Assembly: GCF_000196455.1 (NCBI RefSeq)
Contig: NC_014614.1
Span: 79,501-143,500 of the forward strand
From: Acetoanaerobium sticklandii
GTDB lineage: Bacteria; Bacillota; Clostridia; Peptostreptococcales; Filifactoraceae
Direction of reading: 5' to 3'
Length of the DNA stretch: 64,000 nt
Shown: piece by piece, positions 43,686 through 51,394 of the stretch
How positions within the stretch are numbered: the first letter of the stretch is position 1
Layout: every line of letters begins with the position of its first letter
Program-made: the position numbers and the translations under genes
Notes under the pieces: model-generated
What the model was told of the DNA's origin: nothing
Seen by the model: only the letters and a program-made list of their open reading frames with translations
Database searches by the model: none

Positions 43686-44261
43686 TTAGTTTATAACGAG
43701 ATTGTTTATAAAGTACTCAAGCCACAGGGTTTCATCTGTAAGCTCAGGATGAAAGGATGTGACCATCATATTTTCTTGCCTTGCAGCTACTATATTTTCA
43801 TCTACAGTATGAAGAGCTTTTGCAGTATTTCCTATGGCTTCAATATATGGAGCTCTTATAAAAACTAGCTTTGATGGCTTGTCATCCAGTGCTTTTATAT
43901 TATCTACGGTGATAAAGCTATCTAGCTGACTTCCATAGGCATTTCTTTTGACAGTGATATCCATGCAGCCAAGATGAACTATAGGGTCGTCTATTAGTTT
44001 TTTTGCTAGTAATATCATTCCTGCGCAGGTACCCCAAACTGGAAACCCAGATTCTATTTTTTCTTTTAGAGCCTGCTTTATATCAAAATCGACTAGGAGC
44101 TTTCCTATTGCAGTGCTTTCTCCACCAGGAAGAATGATGCCATCGATGCCTTCAAGCTGGTCTTTTTTTCGTATTTCTACAGCTTTATGGCCTAGCTTTT
44201 CTATATGATTTACATGTTCTATAAAAGCTCCTTGAAGAGCGAGAACCCCTATTGTTTTCAT
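43686..44261 (-). CDS. pdxT: pyridoxal 5'-phosphate synthase glutaminase subunit
   Basis: A 191-residue class I glutaminase that frees ammonia from glutamine for PdxS. The catalytic Cys79 is in WGTCAGM, the oxyanion region is LPGGEST, and the His-Glu pair is in SFHPELTDE. It follows pdxS after one base, forming the standard pdxST operon for vitamin B6. Confidence 0.96.
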   Translation of the reverse strand: MKTIGVLALQGAFIEHVNHIEKLGHKAVEIRKKDQLEGIDGIILPGGESTAIGKLLVDFDIKQALKEKIESGFPVWGTCAGMILLAKKLIDDPIVHLGCMDITVKRNAYGSQLDSFITVDNIKALDDKPSKLVFIRAPYIEAIGNTAKALHTVDENIVAARQENMMVTSFHPELTDETLWLEYFINNLVIN

Positions 44262-44262
44262 A

Positions 44263-45141
44263 TTAATAACCTCTGTCTGCCATTATATCGTCTTTTGATA
44301 TAGAATATACATTTATACCTACCATAGCTTCGCCAAGATTTTCTGATACCTCAGCCAATATTTTAGGGTCATTATAATTTGTTACAGCTTTTACTATGGC
44401 TGCAGCTCGCTTTCTTGGATCTCCAGATTTAAATATTCCAGAGCCTACAAACACACCATCACAGCCTAACTGCATCATCATAGCAGCATCGGCAGGAGTG
44501 GCTACTCCACCTGCAGCAAAATTTACAACAGGAAGCTTTCCGTGCTCATGTACATAAGTCACTAGCTCTATAGGAGCCTGAAGCTCTTTGGCTGCATTCA
44601 TCAGCTCTTCCTTAGTAAGTCCCTGTATACGTCTTATTTCACTGTTCATCATACGCATATGGCGAACTGCTTCAATTACATCGCCTGTTCCAGGCTCTCC
44701 TTTAGTACGAATCATAGAAGCACCTTCGCCGATTCTTCTAAGTGCTTCTCCAAGATTCTTTGCTCCACATACAAAAGGCACATTGAAGGCTTTTTTATCT
44801 ATGTGAAGACTAGGATCTGCTGGTGTAAGCACTTCGCTTTCATCTATGTAATCCACGCTCAGAGCTTCTAAAATCTGAGCCTCTACAAAATGCCCTATAC
44901 GAACCTTTGCCATTACTGGTATAGATACAGCTGATTGAATTTCTTTTATCATTTTAGGGTCAGAGGCTCTAGCTACTCCTCCGTCTTTACGAATATCAGC
45001 AGGTACTCTTTCTAATGCCATAACTGCACAAGCTCCAGCTTCTTCAGCTATTTTAGCCTCCTGTGCATTTGTTACATCCATGATTACTCCGCCCTTTAGC
45101 ATCTGAGCTAAGTTTTTGTTTAAGTCATAACGATTTTCCAT
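44263..45141 (-). CDS. pdxS: pyridoxal 5'-phosphate synthase subunit PdxS
   Basis: A 292-residue barrel enzyme that makes PLP from ribose 5-phosphate, glyceraldehyde 3-phosphate and ammonia. VIMDVTNAQEA near the start and the Schiff-base Lys79 in MAKVRIGHF are conserved; the phosphate loop FAAGGVATPADAA is present. Upstream lies an inverted repeat AATTGTATTG/CAATACAATT that may control it. Confidence 0.96.
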   Translation of the reverse strand: MENRYDLNKNLAQMLKGGVIMDVTNAQEAKIAEEAGACAVMALERVPADIRKDGGVARASDPKMIKEIQSAVSIPVMAKVRIGHFVEAQILEALSVDYIDESEVLTPADPSLHIDKKAFNVPFVCGAKNLGEALRRIGEGASMIRTKGEPGTGDVIEAVRHMRMMNSEIRRIQGLTKEELMNAAKELQAPIELVTYVHEHGKLPVVNFAAGGVATPADAAMMMQLGCDGVFVGSGIFKSGDPRKRAAAIVKAVTNYNDPKILAEVSENLGEAMVGINVYSISKDDIMADRGY

Positions 45142-45172
45142 TGTATTGCCCCCTTTATGTAAGTGTATCGAT

Positions 45173-45231
45173 AATTGTATTGGTGTTACTCCTATATATT
45201 TCCATATTATTTGGAAAATTACAATACAATT
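45173..45231. promoter_or_regulatory. inverted repeat upstream of pdxS
   Basis: AATTGTATTG (45173-45182) and CAATACAATT (45222-45231) are perfect reverse complements. A further ATTGTATTG overlaps the pdxS start. GTATCGAT/ATCGATAC (45165, 45262) encloses the whole. Candidate operator for a PdxR-like regulator, not proven. Confidence 0.35.
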
Positions 45232-45277
45232 ATGATAAACTTACTGAAAAAGGAGAATTGAATCGATACGCTCTAGA

Positions 45278-46093
45278 TTAATTCTTTATACTATTTGCAT
45301 ATCCTAGCTCTATAAGAAGCTGACTTAAGGATGCTCCGTCGATATACACCTCTGCTATTACAGTGTCCTTATCTAGATTTTGAGTAACCTTTACACTTAC
45401 ATTTCCTGAAGCTAAAAGCTCTTTAATTTCATCTAGTTTAGGATTTGAAATACTACCTAAGATACAAGCCCCACCAGTGTTTAAAAGCTTATTGTCTTCA
45501 TTTGCGCACACTACATTTGCAAGCTGAACTTTTTTGATCTGACCATCTATATTCATCTCTAGTGTAGTAATATCTAGTACCTTAATTGAGCTATCAGCAG
45601 CTTTAGCTTCTGCCATAGTCATATTAACAGGGTCAGAATGCACATATACATTCATACGAACTGGGTCCCACTTAATATCGTAATTCAGAGCATTTGCAAC
45701 AAAGCTAAGAGGAACCATAGTTCTGCCATTGACTATTACAGGGGGATAGTCTAGATGCATAGGATTATCATCTATATATGCTAGCTTACTATTTATAGAT
45801 AGCCTTATAATTGAAGCTTGCTTTCTTATGATTACGCTTTGATTTCGCTCATTCCAAGTGATTTTGCAGCTAAGAGCATTTCCTATAGCAGAAATGGGAA
45901 CTAGAGTTCTACCACTTCTTATTATAGGTGGAACGTCCATTTTTAGTGGCTTGTTATCTATGTAGACACCTATGCTGTGGTTTGCATATACTGGAGATGA
46001 ACCATGAGAAAAATTAAAAATTGATATGAGAATAAGAGTGATAATTCCGAGCTTATGCAGAAAAGATTTAAATAAAATGTTATTTTTCTTCAT
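45278..46093 (-). CDS. secreted stalk-domain protein with nuclease-like tail
   Basis: A 271-residue exported protein. The signal peptide ends near residue 37 (SPVYA). Two repeats of the copper amine oxidase N-terminal-like (stalk) domain follow: PPIIRSGRTLVPISAIGNAL and PPVIVNGRTMVPLSFVANAL, each with the alternating hydrophobic pattern after it. The last 100 residues (from TTLEMNIDGQIKKVQLANVVC to VYIDGASLSQLLIELGYA) look like a staphylococcal-nuclease fold, but catalytic Arg/Glu residues are not clear, so activity is doubtful. Such stalk domains probably anchor proteins in the cell wall. Confidence 0.75.
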   Translation of the reverse strand: MKKNNILFKSFLHKLGIITLILISIFNFSHGSSPVYANHSIGVYIDNKPLKMDVPPIIRSGRTLVPISAIGNALSCKITWNERNQSVIIRKQASIIRLSINSKLAYIDDNPMHLDYPPVIVNGRTMVPLSFVANALNYDIKWDPVRMNVYVHSDPVNMTMAEAKAADSSIKVLDITTLEMNIDGQIKKVQLANVVCANEDNKLLNTGGACILGSISNPKLDEIKELLASGNVSVKVTQNLDKDTVIAEVYIDGASLSQLLIELGYANSIKN

Positions 46094-46184
46094 ATAAAGT
46101 TCTCCTCTAAAATATTTAAAAAATTATTAATTTAATAGTATACTAACCTAGAGGTCATTACAAGGGCCAAAGGTTACAATATTA

Positions 46185-46213
46185 TTGACAATCAGTGGAT
46201 TTTTGTATAAAAT
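46185..46213 (+). promoter_or_regulatory. sigma-A promoter of tadA
   Basis: TTGACA (46185-46190), a 17-base spacer and TAAAAT (46208-46213), 16 bases before the tadA ATG. Confidence 0.6.
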
Positions 46214-46228
46214 GATACGAGGCGATTT

Positions 46229-46702
46229 ATGATGAATAAAGAATTTTTTATGAGAGAAGCTTTGAAAGAAGCTTTAAAAAGCTATAGCATAAATGAGGTT
46301 CCAATCGGATGCGTCATAGTCAAGGATGGAGAAATCATAGCAAGAGCTCATAACAATAGGGAGCAAAATAAAGATCCTCTAGGACATGCAGAGCTAATAG
46401 CAATAAAAAATGCAGCTAAGCATCTAGGTGGATGGAGGCTAGTTGGCTGCGATATGTACGTGACGCTAGAGCCGTGCATCATGTGTAGTGGGGCCATCAT
46501 GGATTCACGCATAGAAAATCTCTACATAGGAGCAATAGACGATAAAAGAGGATGTGTAGCGAGCTATCTACCTATTTTAAAGGACAGAATGATTCCTCAT
46601 AATGTAAACTATGAATATATCCAGACTATCAGTCCGTACATAATTAAGAGATTCTTTAGGCATTTAAGAAGATTAAAAAAGGAAAGTAAAAATAAAATTT
46701 AA
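46229..46702 (+). CDS. tadA: tRNA-specific adenosine-34 deaminase
   Basis: A 157-residue zinc deaminase that makes inosine at the wobble base of tRNA-Arg. Zinc and catalytic residues: His53 and Glu55 (GHAELIAI) and the two Cys of LEPCIMCSGAI. The GGWRLVGCDMYVT and IDDKRGCVAS stretches separate it from the guanine-deaminase copy at 10.4 kb. ATG 46229 or 46232 could be used (GAGGCG upstream). Followed by tRNA-Ser. Confidence 0.92.
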   Translation: MMNKEFFMREALKEALKSYSINEVPIGCVIVKDGEIIARAHNNREQNKDPLGHAELIAIKNAAKHLGGWRLVGCDMYVTLEPCIMCSGAIMDSRIENLYIGAIDDKRGCVASYLPILKDRMIPHNVNYEYIQTISPYIIKRFFRHLRRLKKESKNKI

Positions 46703-46810
46703 AATAAAAAACCTTAATAAGGTAGTTAAAGAAGAATACGCAAAATGTATTACTGCACACAAATGATATAGATAAAATTCCAATAATTGATGCACTAATT
46801 AATAAACTAT

Positions 46811-46900
46811 GGAGAGATGTCCGAGTGGTTTAAGGAGCTCGCCTGGAAAGCGGGTATACGGGGAACTGTATCGGGGGTTCGAATCCCCCTCTCTCCGCCA
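46811..46900 (+). tRNA. tRNA-Ser (anticodon GGA)
   Basis: A 90-base class II tRNA: acceptor GGAGAGA/TCTCTCC, long variable arm (TATACGGGGAACTGTATC), anticodon loop CTGGAAA with anticodon GGA, T arm GGGGG-TTCGAAT-CCCCC, encoded CCA. Confidence 0.97.
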
Positions 46901-46915
46901 TTATCTAAAGTAGAC

Positions 46916-46952
46916 ACCTTGTATTACAGTTACTGTAATGCAAGGTTTTTTT
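46916..46952 (+). terminator. terminator after tRNA-Ser
   Basis: ACCTTGTATTACAG pairs with CTGTAATGCAAGGT (one mismatch) across a 3-base loop, then T7. Confidence 0.8.
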
Positions 46953-47064
46953 AAACTTACTTTCCAAAATTAGTAAGTTTAATTTACTGTAAGTAGTTTG
47001 GTTTTAAAATACTATTATTTGTGTATAATACTAAGCTGCTTTTAAATGTAACATGGAGGAATTT

Positions 47065-48756
47065 ATGAGAATTTTGCATATAGCAAATAATCCCAACCTT
47101 TCAACTCAAATAAAAACTGCGATAAGAGATAGATATAATGGCTATGAGACAGTGACCTTTGATGAATTAAAAAACCACGAGAAGAATATAGATTACTACA
47201 GACTAATAATCATAGAAGCAGATTGCACATCTCAGGAGCAATGCGAGATAGTGCTAAATAAAATTCTAGAGGCAAAGAAATATCTAGTAAATACCATTAT
47301 CATATCCCATGGTATGAGTGTAGCTATGAAAGAGCACCTATATGACAATGGAGTTATGGCGATTATAGATAGGGATAAAATAGACCTGAAGCGCTTTAGA
47401 AGATATATCAGCAGTATAGAGTCGGAAACTCAGACCATAAGTAGTCTTAAAAACATGAAAATAGCAGTAGTGGATGACAGTAGATTCTCCTTGCAGGTAC
47501 TAAATGATTTTTTTGATAAAAGCGGGATTCATACTGTAGACTACTACAATGATTCTGAAAAATTCTTAAACTCAGATTTAAAATATGACCTTTATGTGAT
47601 AGATTTGGTTATGCCTGTTTACGATGGAGAGGATGTAATCCACAGAATCAGAGAGCAAAATAACGATGGCATAATAATCCTAGTGACTCAGTATGGAGAT
47701 GTAAGAGCTATTTCTCACTGCCTCAGCATCGGAGCAGATGATTTTATACTAAAACCACTAGATTTTAAACTATTTATGCTTAGACTCAGCTCATGCATCA
47801 AAAACTACAAAGTAAAAAAGAAAAATATAAATAAGACAAACAAGCTCTACCAAAGAGCAATGAGAGATTCTCTAACAGGGGCTTACAACCGCTCGTATTT
47901 AAAGGAAAAATTTTCAAAGGAATTTCTCAAAGGCTGTAAAAATGGAGAAACCTTTTCTGTGATTTTATTCGATTTGGATTTTTTCAAGCAGATAAATGAT
48001 GAGTATGGCCACCAAAAAGGGGACTTGGTGCTAAAAGGTACTGCTGATTTGGTTTCAAAGCTCATACGAAAAACAGATGTCCTATGCAGATGGGGAGGAG
48101 AAGAGTTTTTGGTAATGCTACCAGGAGCGCATCTTGAGGAAGCCACTATAGTTGCAGAAAAAATCAGAAGAGAAGTAGAAACTCTAAGAGTTAAAGGGGT
48201 AAAGAAGATTACATCTAGCTTTGGAGTTACGCAGTGCCAGAATGAAGACACTGAAGACAGCTTGTTTAAACGTGTAGATAACTCTCTCTACCTAGCCAAG
48301 CTTACAGGAAGAAATAAGGTAGTTTATGATGAGGAAGTATATATAGCAAAAGGTGGAATTCCAGTAAATATAGACTGGGGGCCTTTCTTTAGAAGTGGGA
48401 ATCCTCAGATAGATAAAGAGCATGAAGAGCTTATAAGCATATCAAACGATATAATTTCAAATTGCTTTATTGAAGATAACCTTGAAGAAATTCTAGTTAT
48501 GTTTAAACGACTGCTAGATCATGTATCTCTGCATTTTGAAAATGAAGAAGCCATACTTTTAGAGCATAGCTATGAAGAGTATGAGCAGCATAAAAAGATT
48601 CACAATGACTTAGTAATAAAAGCTAAAAATATGTACGATGCTTTAGAAAAAGGTCTTATTTCTCCTATAGCAGTCGTAAAATATGTAGTACAAGACGTAG
48701 TAGTAGGTCATATCATAAAGAGCGATTTTGATTTCTTTGAGCTATTCAATAAATAA
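47065..48756 (+). CDS. REC-REC-GGDEF-hemerythrin diguanylate cyclase
   Basis: A 563-residue cytoplasmic signalling protein. Residues 1-120 are a receiver-like domain without a clear phospho-Asp. A second receiver (about 135-255) has the acidic pair VVDDSR, phospho-Asp in VIDLVMPVYDGE and Lys in LKPLD. The GGDEF domain has an active GGEEF and an inhibitory site RKTD exactly five residues before it, so it should make c-di-GMP with product feedback. The last 130 residues are a hemerythrin domain with all ligands visible (DKEHEEL, HFENEEAIL, HKKIHNDL, GHIIKSD), which binds O2 on a di-iron site. Start: ATG 47065, 4 bases after GGAGGA. An extended -10 (TGTGTATAAT) lies upstream. Confidence 0.93.
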   Translation: MRILHIANNPNLSTQIKTAIRDRYNGYETVTFDELKNHEKNIDYYRLIIIEADCTSQEQCEIVLNKILEAKKYLVNTIIISHGMSVAMKEHLYDNGVMAIIDRDKIDLKRFRRYISSIESETQTISSLKNMKIAVVDDSRFSLQVLNDFFDKSGIHTVDYYNDSEKFLNSDLKYDLYVIDLVMPVYDGEDVIHRIREQNNDGIIILVTQYGDVRAISHCLSIGADDFILKPLDFKLFMLRLSSCIKNYKVKKKNINKTNKLYQRAMRDSLTGAYNRSYLKEKFSKEFLKGCKNGETFSVILFDLDFFKQINDEYGHQKGDLVLKGTADLVSKLIRKTDVLCRWGGEEFLVMLPGAHLEEATIVAEKIRREVETLRVKGVKKITSSFGVTQCQNEDTEDSLFKRVDNSLYLAKLTGRNKVVYDEEVYIAKGGIPVNIDWGPFFRSGNPQIDKEHEELISISNDIISNCFIEDNLEEILVMFKRLLDHVSLHFENEEAILLEHSYEEYEQHKKIHNDLVIKAKNMYDALEKGLISPIAVVKYVVQDVVVGHIIKSDFDFFELFNK

Positions 48757-48780
48757 AAACCTACCAAATCAAATAAAAAG

Positions 48781-48821
48781 CCATATAGATAAGTGTGATA
48801 ACTAATCTATATGGTTTTTTT
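48781..48821 (+). terminator. terminator after the GGDEF gene
   Basis: CCATATAGAT pairs with ATCTATATGG, followed by T7; the next gene's ribosome site begins 3 bases later. Confidence 0.8.
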
Positions 48822-48837
48822 GTTTGGAGGTAATATT

Positions 48838-49473
48838 ATGACTGATACTCAGAATTTTATAAATAGGCAAGAAATAATCGATACAGCTAGAATGTTAAAA
48901 GACAAGCATGTGAGATATAGCCTAGGAGCAAAAGCAGTTCCGCCAGCGATACCAAAGGAGCTAGACTGCTCGGGCTTTGTGAGATATTGTTACCTAGCTG
49001 CTGGAATAGCTGTACCTGATGGAAGCTGGCATCAGTGGCATGTAAGTGAGCCTATTGATAAGTCACAGCTTGAGATAGCTGATCTTGGATTTTTGTATGA
49101 TCCCAATAAAAACAGTGAAATCAATCATATAGGGCTTTACCTTGGAGATGGAAAGTGGATTCACTGTAGCTATAGTGCAAAAGGTGTGACCGTAGATGAT
49201 GGCAAGGTGTTCAAGTACTTTAGAAGATTTATAAACCTGTCAAAAGTACCTGAAAAACACCTAGATGCTTCGACAAATCCACCTAAATGGATGATAACAG
49301 TAACCGAAAAAGAAAAGCAGTATGCAGTTGATTCTATACATGTGCTAGCGGATTTAGGCTATATATTAAACCCTAGCGTGCATATCAAAAATCTCTATGA
49401 TAGTCCTGAAAACTGGGCGCAGTGGGTAGTGCTTGCCAATATGGCTAAGGAATTTGGGAAAAAGCAGTCTTAG
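48838..49473 (+). CDS. NlpC/P60-family cysteine peptidase
   Basis: A 211-residue peptidase of the NlpC/P60 fold that cuts peptidoglycan peptides. Catalytic Cys44 is in LDCSGFVRY, His97 in NHIGLYLGDG and a third polar residue probably His109 in KWIHCSY. No signal peptide, which is unusual for a wall enzyme, so it may act inside the cell or leave by another route. A C-terminal 60-residue helical part (KEKQYAVDSIHVLADLGYI) resembles an S-layer-like or binding segment. Start ATG 48838, 7 bases after TTGGAGG. Its 3' end overlaps the antiporter gene on the other strand by 29 bases. Confidence 0.83.
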   Translation: MTDTQNFINRQEIIDTARMLKDKHVRYSLGAKAVPPAIPKELDCSGFVRYCYLAAGIAVPDGSWHQWHVSEPIDKSQLEIADLGFLYDPNKNSEINHIGLYLGDGKWIHCSYSAKGVTVDDGKVFKYFRRFINLSKVPEKHLDASTNPPKWMITVTEKEKQYAVDSIHVLADLGYILNPSVHIKNLYDSPENWAQWVVLANMAKEFGKKQS

Positions 49474-50647
49474 ATTTATGAAGTAGCTTTTTGTAAGTAT
49501 TGTCAACTCCGATAGCACCAAGCGGTGCGCTGATTAATATAGCAACTACGGCTACAGTCAGAATTAAATTTCCAGCGCCTACCCCTGCGGCAAGAGGAAC
49601 AGCTCCTATAGCGGCTTGAACTGTAGCTTTTGGAAGATAAGCTATAGAGCAAAAAATACGTTCTTTTTTATCCAGTGAAGTTCCAAGAAGGCTCACATTT
49701 ACTCCAACTATTCTAAATACTAGTGCGCTTAATATAAATACAATAGAGGCTATACCTGCTCCTTTTAGATAAGAGATATCAACAGCCGCTCCAACTAAAA
49801 CAAACAGGAGAACTTCAGCTGCAACCCAGATTTTAGAAAATTTTCCAGTGATTCTCTTTGCAAGAACCTCATAGGTTGAAAGTATAGTAGCAGAAAATGC
49901 CATAACTGCAAGTAACCCGGATACAGGAAAATATGGCTTTATAAAGTCTTCAAATGAAACAAACAAAAAAGCAATGCTTAGCATTATTAGTACCTTTACA
50001 GTATCTCTCACATGAATGGCTTTAAAAACCTTCACAAAAATAAATCCAGAGATGATACCTAGCCCCATACCAGATATAATAGAAACAGGAACTAAAAGCA
50101 GTGAAGTAGGATTAAAGCCTTCTCCTGAGTACATGCCCATAAAAGAAGCAAATAGTACAATTACAAAAATATCATCCACAGATGCCCCGGCCATAATAAG
50201 CTGTGGTATACTTTTGTCCTTACCATAGCCTGAATCTATAAGATGAATCATGCGTGGAACTATAACAGCTGGAGATACAGCGGCTAGAACACTTCCCATG
50301 ATAGCGGCCTCTATATAGGAGATATTAAAAAATATAGGAGCAAGAAGCGTAACAGCAGTTATTTCAAACAAAGCTGGGACAAAGCACATAAGTATCGCAG
50401 GTCTTCCTACTTTTTTCAAATCCTTTATGTCGATATTAAGTCCAGCCCTAGTTAATATAATGATAAGAGCTATTTCTCTTAAATCTGAAGATATATCCAA
50501 AATATCGGGAGAAATAAGGTTAAGAGCGTAAGGGCCGAGGATAATCCCAGTGAGGATCATGCCCAAAAGCCCAGGAAGTCTTAACCTGTTAAATATTCCG
50601 CTTAATGAAAAGCCTAAAATTAAAATCAGTGATAAACTAAACAGCAT
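49445..50647 (-). CDS. cation/proton antiporter (CPA type), fluoride-controlled
   Basis: A 400-residue membrane protein with 11-13 hydrophobic helices, Na+/H+ exchanger fold. GLLGMILTGIILGPYAL, the ion-site region MAGASVDDIFVIVLF with two Asp, and FVLVGAAVDISYL match CPA antiporters. A fluoride riboswitch precedes it. Fluoride riboswitches are known to control CrcB, CLC-F and Na+/H+ antiporter genes, so this gene belongs to the fluoride stress response, perhaps correcting cytoplasmic acidification by HF. GAGGAAA before its ATG. Confidence 0.88.
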   Translation of the reverse strand: MLFSLSLILILGFSLSGIFNRLRLPGLLGMILTGIILGPYALNLISPDILDISSDLREIALIIILTRAGLNIDIKDLKKVGRPAILMCFVPALFEITAVTLLAPIFFNISYIEAAIMGSVLAAVSPAVIVPRMIHLIDSGYGKDKSIPQLIMAGASVDDIFVIVLFASFMGMYSGEGFNPTSLLLVPVSIISGMGLGIISGFIFVKVFKAIHVRDTVKVLIMLSIAFLFVSFEDFIKPYFPVSGLLAVMAFSATILSTYEVLAKRITGKFSKIWVAAEVLLFVLVGAAVDISYLKGAGIASIVFILSALVFRIVGVNVSLLGTSLDKKERIFCSIAYLPKATVQAAIGAVPLAAGVGAGNLILTVAVVAILISAPLGAIGVDNTYKKLLHKSKTAFSQIP

Positions 50648-50687
50648 AGTATTTCCTCTTTTCTATATTAATTTTTTGTATTCACAT

Positions 50688-50786
50688 TAAAAAAGAGCAG
50701 ACAAATTCTGTGAATACTCACAGAAGTCATCAGCTCTAGAAAAAGCGGTTTTAGCAAATACTGCTAGGGGAGAACTTCATTCCCAT
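50688..50786 (-). promoter_or_regulatory. fluoride (crcB) riboswitch with overlapping terminator
   Basis: Read on the minus strand, the leader has GGGAATGAAG, GTTCTCCCC, AACCGC and GCTGATGAC in the order and spacing of the fluoride aptamer. The GCTGATGAC stretch (50726-50734) also lies inside a terminator hairpin, AGAGC/GCTCT with inner TTCTGTGA/TTCACAGAA, followed by T-run at 50688-50694. Fluoride binding should therefore prevent the terminator and turn on the antiporter gene. Confidence 0.88.
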
Positions 50787-50888
50787 AAATATAATATCAT
50801 CATAAGGCAGTAATAATCAACATATATCTAGCGGAGAAACCACAATTAATACGAAGTGATTGAAGAATCAGCTATAAAGCAATTTTAC

Positions 50889-50917
50889 TTTACAAATAGA
50901 GCAAACTTGTTTATAAT
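50889..50917 (+). promoter_or_regulatory. promoter of SRP RNA gene
   Basis: TTTACA (50889-50894), 17-base spacer and a perfect TATAAT (50912-50917), just upstream of the SRP RNA. Confidence 0.7.
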
Positions 50918-50965
50918 ATCATGAGTAGATAACTATTATCTACTGAAAATTTGTCTATAGGATTT

Positions 50966-51232
50966 GCTGTGCTAGATGGGGAGTTAGCGGTGCCTTGTAA
51001 CCTGCAATCCGCTTCAGCAGGGTCGAATTCCTGCCAGAGTATGAGCATTTGTAAAGCTGGAAAGAGTAAGTGGTGTTGAGACCTGGGTCTCGCGCAACGG
51101 AAGACTGTGAACCCCGTCAGGTCCGGAAGGAAGCAGCGGTAAGCGGACCCTTTTGTGTGCCGCGAGGGTGCCTAGATTGAGCTAACTGCTTTGATACCGT
51201 TTATGATACTCACACGAAGGCAGGTGCACAGC
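50966..51232 (+). ncRNA. ffs: signal recognition particle RNA, large Gram-positive type
   Basis: About 267 bases. The apical SRP54-binding loop GTCAGGTCCGGAAGGAAGCA followed by GCGGTAAG is diagnostic. The ends GCTGTGC and GCACAGC pair to form the closing helix. This is the long form with an Alu domain, found in Bacillus and clostridia. Ends are set by the closing helix; the transcript may begin earlier. Confidence 0.95.
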
Positions 51233-51251
51233 TTTAAATTTTCACATATTG

Positions 51252-51283
51252 GACTGTATGAATCCTCATACGGTCTATTTTTA
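51252..51283 (+). terminator. terminator after SRP RNA
   Basis: GACTGTATGA pairs with TCATACGGTC (one G-T pair) across four bases, then TATTTTT. Confidence 0.8.
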
Positions 51284-51394
51284 TATACAAAATCAATAAA
51301 TCAAGCTGTAAATCTGATATAATATTTAAGTAAGCTAATATAGATTTAGGAATACTTTCAATTAGTGTACTGAAGGGACTGAAAAGCAAAAATC

